Shown: piece after piece, positions 10,830-24,300 of the stretch
How positions within the stretch are numbered: the stretch's first letter is position 1
How the letters are laid out: each line of letters starts with the position of its first letter
Assembly: GCA_013397695.1 (NCBI GenBank)
Contig: VYZI01000033.1
Location: forward strand, 2,297,776 to 2,361,775
Length of the DNA stretch: 64,000 bases
Origin: Centropus unirufus
Taxonomy: Eukaryota; Chordata; Aves; Cuculiformes; Centropidae
Reading direction: 5' to 3'
Program-made: the position numbers and the translations under genes
Notes under the pieces: generated by a model
What the model was told of the DNA's origin: nothing
What the model saw: only the letters and a program-made list of their open reading frames with translations
Databases searched by the model: none

Positions 10830-13800
10830 GAAAAGAGGAAGAAAGCACACAATTATTTCTCTCTTAGGCACCAGTAGAAAACAAAGCAAAACAAAATAGC
10901 AGGGAACAAATAAAAAAGATTAAAATTGCCTGTGAAAGCCATGATGACCCCAGACTGTGATTAGCCTCAGAGAACACCTGCTGTGTGAATTACTTGGGCT
11001 TTTATTAAAAATTCAATTAATGTAAACGGTTGTAATAATGGAACAAAAAATAAACAATGGATGTGTACAGCCAAACCACAGTCCAATAATTCTGTTACCT
11101 TTCTCAAGCAAAAGCTTAATAAGACCAACAAAGTACGCAGAATGTCTGTTTGGACATCAAGGGTGTAGCAATATGTGACAGGACGTGCAAGTGTTCTGTC
11201 ACTGCATTTAGAGAGCGTGGACTCCAAATTCACAGTCTAGAAACACATACGAACTAAAAGCCACCTTTCATTCTTAGGCAATTGTAGCTGAAATGCAGTT
11301 GAACACAGTTGTCCTATAGTCTCACAATATCTAGCTGCCAAAAGTGTTCAGTGGCAGCAGAATGGTACAAGTGCCTTAAGACTGTCGAGAAGGCCCAGCC
11401 TCTTCTGGACGGACCTACACAGAAGTGGCAGGTATTGCCTCTTTACACTCATTCACATTCCTGAATTTCTCTTCTGCTCTAGAGATACTCAGCTGAGACA
11501 GATTTTCTTGCAATGACCTCTTTTTTTGTGGTTTCTTGCAGATAAAGCTCTGAAACAGGTCATCAGAAGAGGTATAAATTCAGGATAAAATACAAGAAAA
11601 ACCTCAGTTTGCTAAAGCTCCAAGGAAAACATGAGCTCCTCTTTTCCCTCTCTTCACAAAATACATGCAAACAAATCAATTGAAACCTAACCCAACTTTA
11701 CTTTGAACTTTAGCACGGGAGGCAGAAAGTAGCAAACACGACTCAACTAGCCAATTAGACATGCCAGACATCTGTCATACTGCATGGCCCAACAGTAGAT
11801 AGTGATCAGAAAAGTTCAAAAGGTTTCTAGAACCAAAATTGGTGAAGATTTCAGGCTATACATTTTTTTCAAAAATATAAATATTAGAGGTTTTTTTGTA
11901 AAGCATAGCTGTCTACAAAAGGCACCTAAAAATATGCCTTTTTGTTTTTCAATTCATCATCTAAATGAACTAATTTGAGGTAGGCAAATGAAAAAAATAA
12001 AAAGAAAACAGAGACAATGTTCTTTGTGTTCACAGCCCTCAATATGGTTTGGAGTTAAGTTTAAATGGGCTCATGTTGGCACGATTGAAGGGGGAAAAAA
12101 AAAAGCAATCTTGTCATTAAAAGAGCATATCAAATCATAACGCTCACAAGACTGGAAACAACATTGCTCAATGTTTTGTGTCGCACAAAATAAGGGGTTC
12201 AATAGAAAATACAAGAAATCAGCCATACCATGAAAGTACTGGCTATTACTTTTGCTTCCCGCTATGGCTTCTGCTCCTATTCACTAGCTTTTTTAAGCAA
12301 AAAAAAGAGGGTTATAGTAGCTCTCATAGGATTTATTACTACATAAATAAAATTGGAACTTAAACCTATTTTGCTAATTTAGGGGCCCAAACAGGCTCAT
12401 GAGCCAAAATATCCATAACAACTTCACTGGCAGTCCAGCAGAGTCTTCAGAAAATCAGGGTGAATTTCATTCTGCTTGGCATTGGCACCCTTTCCAGTAC
12501 CCATGGAAACACTGCAGCTTATTTAGGGCCTGTGGGAGGCAGCCTTACTGCAACCCAAACCCAGAGCTTACTACTTCAGAGGGTTCACAGGGCAGGAAAG
12601 AAAAAATAAGAAGTGTCTCTGTCCTCCCCCATAATCAGGTACCTGTTAAAAAGAATAAAAATAACTAAGAAAGAGCCCAAATCCACTAGTTATTATATGG
12701 GGGTTTTTTGTATTTATATATTTAAAATTTAATTTCTTTATGCACTGCAGCTATGAAACATCTGATGAAACTTAAACCAGCAGAAGTCATTTAGGCCACT
12801 GTCCCCCTGTTTCCCTTTTTTTGTGCAGGTCCTTCTGTAACTTTCTGTCTCAATTAGGGTTCCTTTTTATGGTCAATCCTGGAAGAAAGGGATTAGAAAT
12901 CTGACAAATTAACTGGTTTTTACAGATCTCCACATTTGTTCTTCCTGACCCTCCAGGTAGTGTGTTTCTTAAAAATTACTTCTAAGTCAGCTATACTGAG
13001 AGATGAAAGATAAATATCAGGATTACAGTAAGGCACCAATGTAACAAAATGTTCTGCGTACCATTCTATAATTTTTATATAGTCTATAAACATACATGTG
13101 CATGCTTCTGCAATGACTGATCAAAACCAATAAGAAGGCTATTTTGCATCCAAACATTTCCCAAGATTATTTTTAAATGCTTGAGCAGTAAATATAAATA
13201 CATGCTGAGCCTCGTTCTGAAGTTACTATTGCATTTTCACATCGGATTGGCAATCACACATTACAATTGAACTGTGAATATGCTTCATTGGCCTGATGTT
13301 ATCCAAAAATAGCAGTGGGTGAATGGAAAAAGTTGTTCTCATATGTTTCAGAAATCTTGGGTAAGCATAGAACTTTATATCTAAAATACAATGATACAAC
13401 AACTGTTCAAAGAAAGTCAGAACCATCCTGCTAAACTTGATAAACCTCTGCAAGACAATGCACACTCCTCTATTACCAAGCAACTTCTGTAACATTTCCG
13501 AAATGAGCCATGAATGGCAAATGCTGCTGGACATCTTAGGCATGGTTTACACTAAAAAAACATACAGTTTAATCTTTCTGTTGCTGTTATGTCATATAAA
13601 TTACTGTTAGCTCAAATTTGTGGAGCAATTTCCTTTTGCTGAGTCTCAAAAATGTCTCAAAAATTAAAACCCAAGAACATTGAGTTCCAGCTGCCTTAGG
13701 GCCACAGCATGGACCCTGCACACATAAAATTGCATAACAAAGATAACAGAGCAAATTTCCACTTCCAAGGAGTTCTTGGCAAAGCACTGGGAAAAGATCA

Positions 13801-16800
13801 TAATTTACTAGGTTCCGGTGAAAGAATCTCACAAAACTACGTAACGATTCTTAATTAACTGACTAGTGAAAGATGCAAAATGAAATGGACCACAGCACAA
13901 ATAAAACTAACTCTAGGAAGAAAGAGCACACAAATTTTGTCCCCTAAATGCTGCTTTTCTGGAGGTAAAGAAATAAATGACATTGACGTAGCACTGTTTA
14001 CACCTGGCCAATAGTCTGAATGTTTCTTGCTCATTACATGAGCAGCTTCATGGTCTTTGCCGATATAGGACCTCTGGGCTCCCAGAATGAGCAGCAGGGA
14101 GGGTAAAGCATGGGGTACTCCCCATGTTGAGCAAGTCTAAGATCCTCCGTCCCCACTTTTTAACAGCTGTTAAGCTACCAAACTAACAGGCTTTGGGGGT
14201 TCTAAAAGAGCTGTAAAAAGGTTTTGTAAAGGTGAAATAATTTTCTTCTTCTCTCATTCAAAATAGAGGTCTTAATTCACATTATATAACAAAAAATCAA
14301 CGTCATTTTTTTCTATTTCAAAATTATTTGGTTTTGTTTAAGAATCTCTCCTGATTTTCTAACAGCTGCAATGTAATCATAAAAAAGCATAATTCTTCAC
14401 AGATAAAATGGCTAAGGACTAGTGCAATAAATGCCTTGAAAATGAAGAATCTGCTTTTTTATCTATTTCCTCTGACAACTCAAGAACAAAGGGATATTCC
14501 AGAAGACAGTATACCTGAAATTGATACATAAGAACATATTATTTTAAAAGGTACAGACATGTCTGTAAAACTCATTTCTATGAGATAGCTTCAGCTACGT
14601 CTAAACTCCCTACAAACCTTATCTCCATTTGGAGATAAGACCATATCGAGGCAAATAGCATCTGGTACCCAAAAGAACAAAAAAGAATAAAGTGCACAGA
14701 TTAGAAAGAATCCCTGGGAATCTAATATGCTAATGGACAAAAGATGAAAAGAAAAAAAAAAGATGCTTCATTATTGACAATTGAAAATTTTAAAAGATGT
14801 TACAAAATCAAACATTTTGTTTCGGGGAATGGTCCGGTGCATCTGATGAGGGACTATAAGGAGCCTTTCACTTTCAACTGACTTCTTAGCTACAGAGTTC
14901 TTTCCTTGAGATACAGCTTTTGATGGCACTTGTAGAAAGAAAGTACTAAAGAGACACATACAAAGAGTAAGGAATGTTAATGTACTTCAAAAGGAGGTTG
15001 GATACCTAAATGCCTTGACAAATGTGACTCCAATGGCTATGTTGTATTTGTGGACTAATGAACATCAACCTACGAGTAAAGTTTCCCCCCCTCTAAAAAA
15101 GGAAACCCCTTGCTAGTGTTGGACCAATTCTTACTGAATGAGGCTGAACAGAAGCCACAACAAAAGCAATGGTTTTACTCTACAAGTGGTTTAGCTGGAG
15201 ACCCAAAAATAGTACAGCCAGGTTTTGAATGCTATGGCAATGATTTATCTGAGCAAATATTTCACCAGTCACCTTCATCAACAGTTTGGGAGAGTCTAAA
15301 TTACTCACTATGACACTTAATTTGCACATAAATATATCACATACTTCACAGTACTACCTCTGTAGCTCACTTCACACTCTTGGCTAGAAAACAGCTCAAT
15401 TTACCAACTGACTGTGGGCAGTAGGCTTTCAGCGACAACAATAATGATGAAACCAGGAAAAGCTCAGCAGCAATGATTGAAATTACAGGTGGCCACTATA
15501 CAGTTTTGGTAGTTCTTGACCCTGTGCTTGGCAGTGGAATTGCTTTGAGCATCTTTTGAGCTTTTATAGAAATTGCTGGATATCAAGCAGTGTATGTCTA
15601 TGCAGCGTAATTGTTGCTGATTTCTTACTGATGATTAGTCTGACATTTCTAGTGCAATACTACCTGAAACGAAAATTTTAGATTTCCCAAGAACCTCTCC
15701 GCAGCTTTAATCTATTCATGTTGTCACCCAACAAGGTAGTTTTGCTGTCATCATATTAGACTGGTTCATATGCACCAACAGTTGAATACATATAAATACT
15801 TTATGTTATAAAAATAGCAGTTATACTCCAGATTACTACTGTGCTGCTAAACCTCCATACTGTTGTCCTGAAAACTTTTCATTATGACAAATCTTATCAA
15901 AATTACATACCTGACCTGTAAGATACGAGCAGCAGCTGTATAGCATAAAACTTCAATTTGTTCTTGATTTCTTTTCTGATTTTCAGAAATTTTCTTCAGT
16001 ATTATCTTCATTATCATCAAACTGAAGCAGTTATCTGAAGGGTTCATAGACAGATGCAAAAAAAGAAATAAAACCTACACCTATTTAGAGAGACTCCTGT
16101 AACAGATGAAAATGAGAGTTTAGCAAGAAATGTAGAACAAAGACTGCAATATCTCAAAGCATTAATGCTATGACAGTAGAAGTACTTCAGAATTGTGTTT
16201 GCATCCTGGGTTTTGCTTTGGGCTTTTTTTTCCTTTTTTCTTTTTGTTATTAAATTAAAAGGACACTTTCTGGTTTGGGATATCATACTGCATCATGGAT
16301 TTGTGTGATTTGGATACAAAAAGACAACCAAGCCCAGAATTTCAATAAAGAGAAGCAGGAGGGAATCCTTGGTTAACGTTTATAGTTTTTTTTAAAAGGT
16401 AAAACTCCAGGCAAGGCAAGTGGTCTCAGAGTCTTGAATTGGTTTCACTTAATTTTGTATGTATTCAGCAAACGCTTTGTTTAATTTTCCATGGCATGAA
16501 GGTTTCAGATAAAACTTGAGTTGCCCAGGCTTGGAGTTGTGTCAGCATATGTAATCACTAGAGAGAGACAGCAGCACATCCAGAGGGTGGTAAATCCTGT
16601 AGAAACGTCTTCTGTCTCCTTAGACTGCTTCGCTCCATCTACTGAATGTAGCATGATTCAGATCTTGCTATAGAGACCTTAGATAAATTGCTGATTGTAC
16701 ACAGGATAAATAAGAGTGCAAGTGAAGTCAATTTCAGAAGGACTCAGCTTTCATTTAATGGGAGTGGAAAAATCTTTTTAGAAGAACTGAGCACTCTAAA

Positions 16801-17435
16801 GGAATTAAATTTCTGGCTAGTATATCACCCTAGGAAGTGGAAATATATCCAGTTGACTCTCCCCAAAATACTTGTCAATATTTCTTTGACAAATCTAGAT
16901 GTGAAAATTAAACCTGTTTCTCAGGAAGCCAATGGGAGTTTTGCAAGCATCTCCAATGAAGTCAGAAGTTAATTTATGAAACAGAAGTATGAGATGAAAA
17001 CCAAGGTATAAGAAACAGATTTTGAGAAGCACTCTCAGTAATGTAGTTTGCATGCTTGACATAGAAAAGGAAAGGCTGGTCTAAGCAGGGTACATATATC
17101 AAAAGAAGCAGTGCGGCACGAAGCAGAATAATAAACTGAGAGCAAAGTTGAACAGATGGAGCACTGGAAGAAAAAAGGAGGAGAAAGACTTTGAAGTCAT
17201 GGGACTGCTCCAGACTGACACTCAAACATAGGGATCAGAAACTTGCTTCTCCTGATGTAAATCCTGCCTTGGTTACCAGAAAAGAAAATAAAACAATTTT
17301 TCCATAACTTCATTATAAAAATCTAGAATCAAGCCTTATTACTTAACCCAAATTGGCTTCTCTTTGTATCCAGTGCAGAGTGAACTATGCACAAACAGTG
17401 TAATTAACAGATTGTGAGAATTCAGGTCCGGATAA
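10830..17435. other. Non-coding AT-rich sequence, no gene seen
   Basis: About 6.6 kb without an assignable gene or clear repeat family. Frames up to 105 codons on the minus strand near 13.2-13.5 kb have no recognised motif. A pyrimidine tract ending in TTTCTTGCAG at 11532-11541 looks like a 3' splice site but is unsupported (see findings). Small A/T homopolymers recur (for example around 14750 and 16230). Confidence 0.55.
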
Positions 17436-18114
17436 CAGAATCATAGAATGATTGAGGTTGGAAGTTACCCTAAAGGTGATCCAGTTCCACCCCCCTTGCC
17501 ATGAGAAGGGGCACCTCCCACTGGACCAGGCTGCTCAAGGTCCCTTCCAACTTGGACTTGAACATTTCCAGAGATGGGGCATCCACAGCTTCCCTGGGCA
17601 ACCTGGGCCAGTGCCTCAACACCTGCACCATGAAGAATTTCTTCCAAATGTCTAATCTAAATCTTGCCCCTCCCAATTTCAAGCCATTGCCCCTCATTCT
17701 ATCACTATATGCCCTTGTAAAAAGTTCCTCTCCAGCTTTCTTGTAGGCTCCCTTTAGTTTCTAGAAGGCTGCTATAAGGTGTCCCCAGAACCGTTTTTAT
17801 TCCAGGCTGAGCAACCTCAACTCTCTCAGCCTGTCCTCATAGCAGAAGTGTTACAGACCTCTGACTGTCTTTGTGGCCCTCCTCTGGACCCACTGCAATA
17901 GTTCCGTATCCTTGTTATGCTGGGGATTCCAGAACTGGACTCAGTACTCTGGGTGGGGTCTCATGAGAGTAGAGTAGGGGGCAGAATGACCTCCCTCGAC
18001 CTGCTGGCCACGATTCTTTTGGTGGAGCCCAGCAGACATTTGGCCTCCTGAGCTGCTAGTGCACGTTTCCATCTCATGTTGAGCTTCTCATTTATCAGCA
18101 CCCCCAAGTCCATT
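17436..18114 (-). mobile_element. CR1 LINE 3' fragment, minus strand
   Basis: An antisense CR1 copy of about 680 bp. Its 3' end is at the low coordinate, where CAGAATCATAGAATG is the reverse complement of the CR1 terminal repeat. Read on the minus strand, a frame at 17470-17697 contains RLDIWKKFFMVQVLRHW and LPREAVDAPSLEMFKSKLEG, the conserved C-terminal segment of the CR1 polyprotein. Further towards 18114, antisense wording corresponding to the GGPPK-type and LGVLI-type segments is visible at DNA level but not in one open frame. The 5' part, including all catalytic reverse-transcriptase motifs, is missing. Its orientation is opposite to the copies at 9.5 and 29.5 kb. Confidence 0.9.
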
Positions 18115-19961
18115 GTTTACATTACTTCTTAGTCTCATAAAAGCAGCAAGACCACATTGTCTCAGGAAGCATATAGCATATTATGAGCTATCTTCTTTGA
18201 ATTATGCAGAAAATTACCTGAGAGTATATTTTTATTGGTATCACTAGCTAATCCAGCTATGGTTTCATAGCATTTTTCTAAAGCAGCGGTTTAGTTCTGT
18301 TAGCATTGATTAACCTGGTATTAAATCAGAATTGTCACATGTTTCATTAAAAGATCACAGTGTTTAATTTATTTTATGGCTGAACTCTTCCTACCTTCAT
18401 AAACGTTAGCAATGATGTGTCATCTCCTCAACAGTCAACATTGTAATATCAATGGAGAAATGTCAAATTATATCAGCTGTGAAGCTGGTCAAGATTCAAA
18501 GTTAATTTAAAATTTATATGCTATCACAGAGCAAGTAATACCTGTATGACTGAAAGCATTAACATAAAAAATGCCAGCAGTAGGAGAAATATAGCTAACC
18601 TGCTTATTCAAGATCAAAATAAGTGAACTTAGTAGCTAGGGATAGCAAGAAGAACTTAAAATTCCTATGTGTTCTTCTTCAAAGGGTGACAAAAAAATGA
18701 TTTAACTCTACTAGTTTATTATATTTCTAAATTATTTTAAAGTTATTTTTAAAATAATTTTTACATTATTTTATATTATATTTCTTTTTTTAAATGAGCA
18801 CTGCTGATTCAATGGGTTGTAAAACTAGTTCCTTGATAGGCTGCTGGGTGGACAGTGGTATCAGATCACCAGTTATTCCTATCAGACAGACCAATTGTGC
18901 ATATAGTCAGGATTACAATCCGGCTTCAAGTTTCATTTAAAAATTGCTGAAGGAAAGGCTCTTCCATATAGCTATAAAAGTTTGATCTGGTCTTCTTCCA
19001 GCTGAATGACATCTACCTTATTAGAGGCCGGCCCGATGCTTTAAAGGAAGAAACTGTTTGAAAAAATCCACATTAATGGGCATCAGGTTTTTATGGTTAA
19101 TGTCATATCCTGCATGTGTATTGAGCTACAGTTGAGTTCCTTATGCCCTTTATTTGTGTGTGGAATTAGCCCATTCCCTTTAGGCTAAAGCAATAACACC
19201 ATGATTTTTTATTCTGTCTCATGATGTTTTTGGCATCCAGACACTGAGCAGAGAGAATCAAGCAGTTTTCATTTGCTGTTATCTTGTACACTATGTAGTG
19301 GCATGAAGTTATCTGAAGCACAACTAATAGTATGGAATCTTCAGATATAAATTCCAAAGAGTATTTTAAACTCTTAAGAACTCCTCCAGCATGTAACCCT
19401 TGTAATTTTGGATGTTGGCTGGTACAGAGTAAGACGCCATGGCCACTGCTCCAAGAAGTCTGGTAACCACTGATCAGGTTTAGCATAATTCTTGTACACT
19501 GTGGGAGTTTCCCACCAAACACCTGTGCAAATATGTTTTCCTCACTGAATGGGTTATTATTCTTAGTGTGCTAAGAATGTTGCTGCTCTGCAGTTGGGCA
19601 CAACTGTGCAAAATTAAAGCTCACTCAACCTATTTGGCACAGCGTAGTTTTCCTGGGCCTACAGGCTACCATAAATTCTGAATTAGATTGTCACAATGCT
19701 GAATGACGGTGGCGCTTCAGTTACTCTTGAGGATAGGCCTACAACTTCTGCATTTTTCCCTGCAAAGGGATAACCCAGCTACATTCTTTGGTCCTGGTAA
19801 AAAAAAAAAAAAGGAGGAAATTTACAAACAGGTTCTTTTTTCAAAACTTATGAATCTGAACAATAATGGAAAACATTTCTGTGTAGATCGCCATCTGTTT
19901 TGGAAGTGTTTTACAATTGCTTTTCCTTCTTTTGGCCTAATGCTATGAATATATGTCTTAT
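18115..19961. other. Non-coding AT-rich sequence
   Basis: No gene recognised. It contains an AT-only inverted repeat at 18729-18760 and a 14-base A run at 19799-19812. The 118-codon minus-strand frame at 19166-19522 has no family motif, signal peptide or membrane pattern that I can support. Confidence 0.55.
18729..18760. repeat. AT-rich stem-loop
   Basis: Two 13-base arms made only of A and T are separated by a 6-base loop (GTTATT). In such AT-rich surroundings this may be chance, and I assign no function. Confidence 0.7.
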
Positions 19962-20020
19962 GCAGGGACAGGAGTTGGACTCAATAATCCTTCTAACTCA
20001 GGATATTTTATGATTCCATA
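19962..20020 (+). mobile_element. CR1 3' tail fragment
   Basis: GCAGGGACAGGAGTTGGACT followed by CCTTCTAACTCAGG and TTTATGATTCCATA has the order of the last ~60 bases of a CR1 LINE (GGGTTGGACTAGATGA, CCTTCCAAC, ATTCTATGATTCTATG). It is much decayed. Only the extreme 3' end is visible. Confidence 0.65.
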
Positions 20021-20219
20021 AAGCCAAAAATAATACATTTACCTGCAACACAATCCTCAGAGTTTTAATTATAAGTGTTTTACTTAACTGAGAAATGAGG
20101 AAATATTTCTGAGACGCAAGTTCAACTACTGTTAAAATTACATCTTTGCAAGAAGTCTGCTTCTATGACCAGAGGGTGCAGCTATGTGCTTTTGTTGAAT
20201 GCAAAAGTAGTTTTCAGCT

Positions 20220-21311
20220 AATCCCCATCTGCTCATCTGTGATCACACAGCACCAGCCAAGCCATGTTTTCCAGCAGCCAAGCTGCACGGGGAGCTACTG
20301 ATCCACAGAGTAGGGATGGAGAACTTAACTACTAGTTGCACCAAAGGCAAGGCTTCATAGAGAAACGGTCTCAGCATCTCAGCCCCTCCATTTAGGGCCA
20401 AATAGGACTTTCCAGCTGCTGAGCCTGACTGCATGTGAGCCAGTGGCATCTGAACTACTTATTATCCTGAGATTCAGATGTATGCCAGCGTCACAGGGAA
20501 AAGAAAAACCAGGCAACGTCACATTGCTATGTTCAACTTACTGAGTGGACCAAGAGAGGGATAAGCTTTGGCTGGAAAAGCTTTACACACCACAAAAACC
20601 AAGACCCACCCCAGTTACCACTTGAGAGGGTTAGTTCAGCCTTGCCTGGAGGATTCACGACACCCACTGAGACCAGATCCAGTGTCAGGTTCTGTTCAGT
20701 GGCTCAGCACCAAGTAACAGTTTTACCCGGGGTCCTCCTTCTTCTACACGGTGTTGGATGTCTGCATAGCAATTTTGCCCTTGATCTCAATTACTCGAGG
20801 GTTTTACAGCCAGGATCTGGCACAGGCTGCCAATCAAATCAGTACCCAGTGGTATCACTTTCTGTTTTTCCAGCAGATTCAAATAATGTGCTTGTATAAC
20901 ATGACAATCCATGGCTCATGCCAAGGCTCAATAAGCTCAGTTCTTGTTTGCATTTTCTTGTCAGCCAGTACTCATTGTACTCAACTGTGAACAAGGCTTG
21001 GTCACGAATGTACAGTGACAACCAACCTGGCCCCTTTCTCCTCTTGATCTTCCATCTGATAGTCCCTCCTCCTGGACAACTGATTCATAGAAGCACGTTC
21101 TCAACAGAGAATCTGAACAAAAATGTTCCTGCAACATGCTCTGGACAGGGCTCACTTCCTGTTGTTCAGATACACCTTAAAGATTCAGACTCTACTCAGA
21201 GTGTCTGTGTAAACAATCAAATAGCACGCAATCCACCAATTCCAAAAGCAAGTTCCTGTGTGAATCCAACTGGACAATGCCTAGAGAAAGCTTTTCTAAT
21301 TTGGCCTTCCT
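20220..21311. other. Unassigned, relatively GC-rich block
   Basis: About 1.1 kb that looks richer in G and C, with fewer homopolymers, than its surroundings. It holds a cluster of overlapping open frames on both strands, including the longest in the window (133 codons, plus strand, 20918-21319). None shows a motif I can name. It directly precedes a CR1 tail, so it could be an old repeat of another family, part of an LTR, or untranslated exon sequence. I could not find paired TG...CA ends or a polyadenylation layout that would settle this. Confidence 0.35.
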
Positions 21312-21393
21312 TGGAGTAGTGACAGGACCAGATGCCCTCCAGAGATCCTTCCCACTCTATGAGGTCCTTTCCAAACTATTTATGATTCTCTGA
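21312..21393 (+). mobile_element. CR1 3' tail fragment with a doubled end
   Basis: GACCAGATGCCCTCCAGAGA, then CCTTCCCACTCTATGA and, after it, a second CCTTTCCAAACTATTTATGA ending in TTCTCTGA. This matches the CR1 3' end wording but seems to contain the CCTTCCAAC...ATG part twice, suggesting a small internal duplication or two nested tails. Confidence 0.7.
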
Positions 21394-24300
21394 CACAATC
21401 TACCTTCAACACAAGCTGTTTGCTGTTGCCTTTACCACTTCCATCCTTTCAAAAACATAACCCTGAGGCAACCCTGTAGCAATTCGCATGCACCAAGATA
21501 AGAGACAAATCCTCAGCTGGATTTGCTGGATACTCAGGCATCCCAAGAGTTTTTCAACATCTTTATCAAAGTAGAGAACAGAAGGCAGCTATTGGAGAAT
21601 ATGTTTTCAGGGCACCTATTCATTGTAATAATTGAAGGTGCCATCAATAAGAAACTATTTGTTCTTGCTACTGGCCTAACAACTGTTTTTCTCTTTGGGT
21701 TTGCATTCAGGAACTGTAAAATGTTGATTCAATGCTGCAACGTATTTTCAAAAAGCTGTGTTGATGTAATCTAAAAACAATCCATTGATCATCCTGACAC
21801 TCAACAAATAACTTTTTCTCTTTAATCTGGAAATGATGGCTGTCACATGTATTAGTAAATCATGCTGTTGTTGTTCTACAGACAGTCCTTGTTCTCAGGT
21901 TTAGGTTTATGTTTTGAATTATACTTTTTTATTATTGGCACATATTTCGAGCTTTCTACTTCCAGTTGCTATTGTGTAACATTTCCTTTACTGAGAAACG
22001 TGGGTAGAGTCAGATGAGCCATGTACACTGTACACGTAATCGGTATTATCTACAGCTCACCTGATACCAGACGGTAAGAAAAAATTCCTTTCCTTAAAAT
22101 CTAGCCAGAATAAAAACAGCATAACCTAAAGAGACTACCAATTCAGAACGGGGAATCATGCTGGGACAAGAAATAAGTATTTCTAGATTTTAGTTCAGTA
22201 CACTACCTTTCAGCTGATTGCTGGGCTTCACCATCAAATACCAGTGAGACTACATTGATTGAAGTACTTCTTAACAATTTTCCCTTCTTGCAAAGGATCT
22301 GTGTGCAGTTTTTCTATTAATTTGTAATTTGTTGCTTTTTTTAAATACTAAAAAAATTAATTCTAGGAATATAAGTCAGACCGTGGATTCCCTGAGAAAT
22401 ACTTGCCCGGTCATTTTATTAGGTATTCACTGTTTATGCTTGTTACAGCTATGCAGCAGCCATGTTATTTGATTTATACATCTTAACTGAGCAAACCTCA
22501 GCTCAGCAGCCTGAACCACAGCTCCTTTCCTTCTCACACTACCACATTTCTTTCCAACATGGAAGAAAGCACCAAGGCCAAAGTCCAGCATATGCATCTG
22601 AACCTGGAGTTAATTTTCACAAATCCAATTTAGACAGAGTCCTGTCCTTTTTACCTGCACTAAACATAACTTTCAAGACAGTTCCCTGTAACAACCACAG
22701 ACTAGTCACCATTATAAAAATAAATATTTGCCAAGAGCTGCCAGTGCTACTGTGTGAGTAGCATTAACATCACCAAAGGCATGATTTTGGCTTCTAATTA
22801 GAAATGCAATTTAATTTTTTACCACCCTTTTTTGTTTCCTTTTTAAACATCCATATGTTTGACATTTTGCTTGTAGGAATATTCACAGAAATGAATTCTG
22901 GGTCCATGGCTGAGAAGCCTAAGATTCTTTTTTTTTGTTTCAAGTGTAAGGCACTTTTAAAGGTTCATTTTTTGAGTCAAAGAAATGAAACAGTAATATG
23001 CATTTATAAGCTAACATTTCACACATATTCATTATTAATCGTGACTCCTAGAGCACCCAACAAACAAGCTAGCAAAAAAAAGGCTTTTTCCAGAAAAATT
23101 CTAACAAAAATTAAAAACAATGAAAAAGAGGTAGCAGCATTTTTATAAGGAACAATTTCAGTTCCTCACACCACACCTATCCCCTCAAAAAGAAACCTAA
23201 CAGGAAAAATTATTTCAGAAGAAAACAGAAACACAGTTCCAGAAACATTGCCAGCTAGGGTATCAGGACGAACTTTTATTCTAATATTTTATAGCACTAA
23301 CTTCCCTCACAGATTGATCTCCTAGGTTACACCACCTTTTCAATGGTGCAACATAATCTTTCACATCATGAGAGAAGCCAGGTATATTGCAGAAGTCTGT
23401 GGTCAGACCACATCGAGAGAAACTTAATGGAGCTTGAGAGTGCAGTCTTACAACCTAAGAAAAGACAACCCGGATTCCTATGATGCACTACAGGAGAAGT
23501 TTTGAATGAAATGTCTTATTATCAGCCAAATACTGGCATATTCAACCACCTGGTTTTTTTGAAGGAAAGGAATGCACCCAAGTGAGATACTTGTTTTGTC
23601 CAAAAACACTTATTTGACAAAGTAGCAATATTGACTATAAAACAAAAACAATCTGCCTGACTATTTAGAGCCAATGGATGTAAATACAAATAGCTACCTC
23701 GGTTCCGGAAATTATTTACCTATTTAACTTTGCATTCAGGGTCTCTACAGTATTTATTTCTGTTGGCAAGTCTGGATTTCAAAGCAGTACCTTGCCCTAG
23801 CAGTACACTGGCAGTGAGAAAAGCTCTACCACAGCTTCCTCTGACACGGTGCATGCAGAGTGTCACACACCTACCAACCGTTTAATTAAATATTATGTAG
23901 AAGCCTTTGAAATGCAGAAAGGGGATAAACATAAGCAGCAAACTTTATTAAAAGGAATAGTTACCTACTTGAAAAGGACCTTTTTCTGTCACACTCCCAC
24001 AATTTCATTAATTTATGCGAGATTTATTGCATGCATCTCTGTTTCAAGAACCTCTGACAGGCAACCTCTGAGCAAACAAAATGTCTGCCTAAGCTCCAGT
24101 TTTACATTTCAGGCCAGTTATGTCCCTGCTTGCCATCTACCATAATTACTGTTGTTACTTCTGAATGTTCACTGCATTTGAAATGTATTTGAACAACACT
24201 GTTCTTACGAGTTCTAAAATGGTCCTTATATCGGATTTCCAAATTATTAATTCAAAGCTTTGCCATGTCAGATGCAGAAAAAAATGCATTCCGTAATTAT

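Noticed and set aside
20918..21319. Longest open frame, 133 codons on the plus strand
   Set aside because: It has no recognisable domain, overlaps other frames on both strands and runs into a CR1 3' tail. In 64 kb of six-frame sequence a frame this long is expected by chance.
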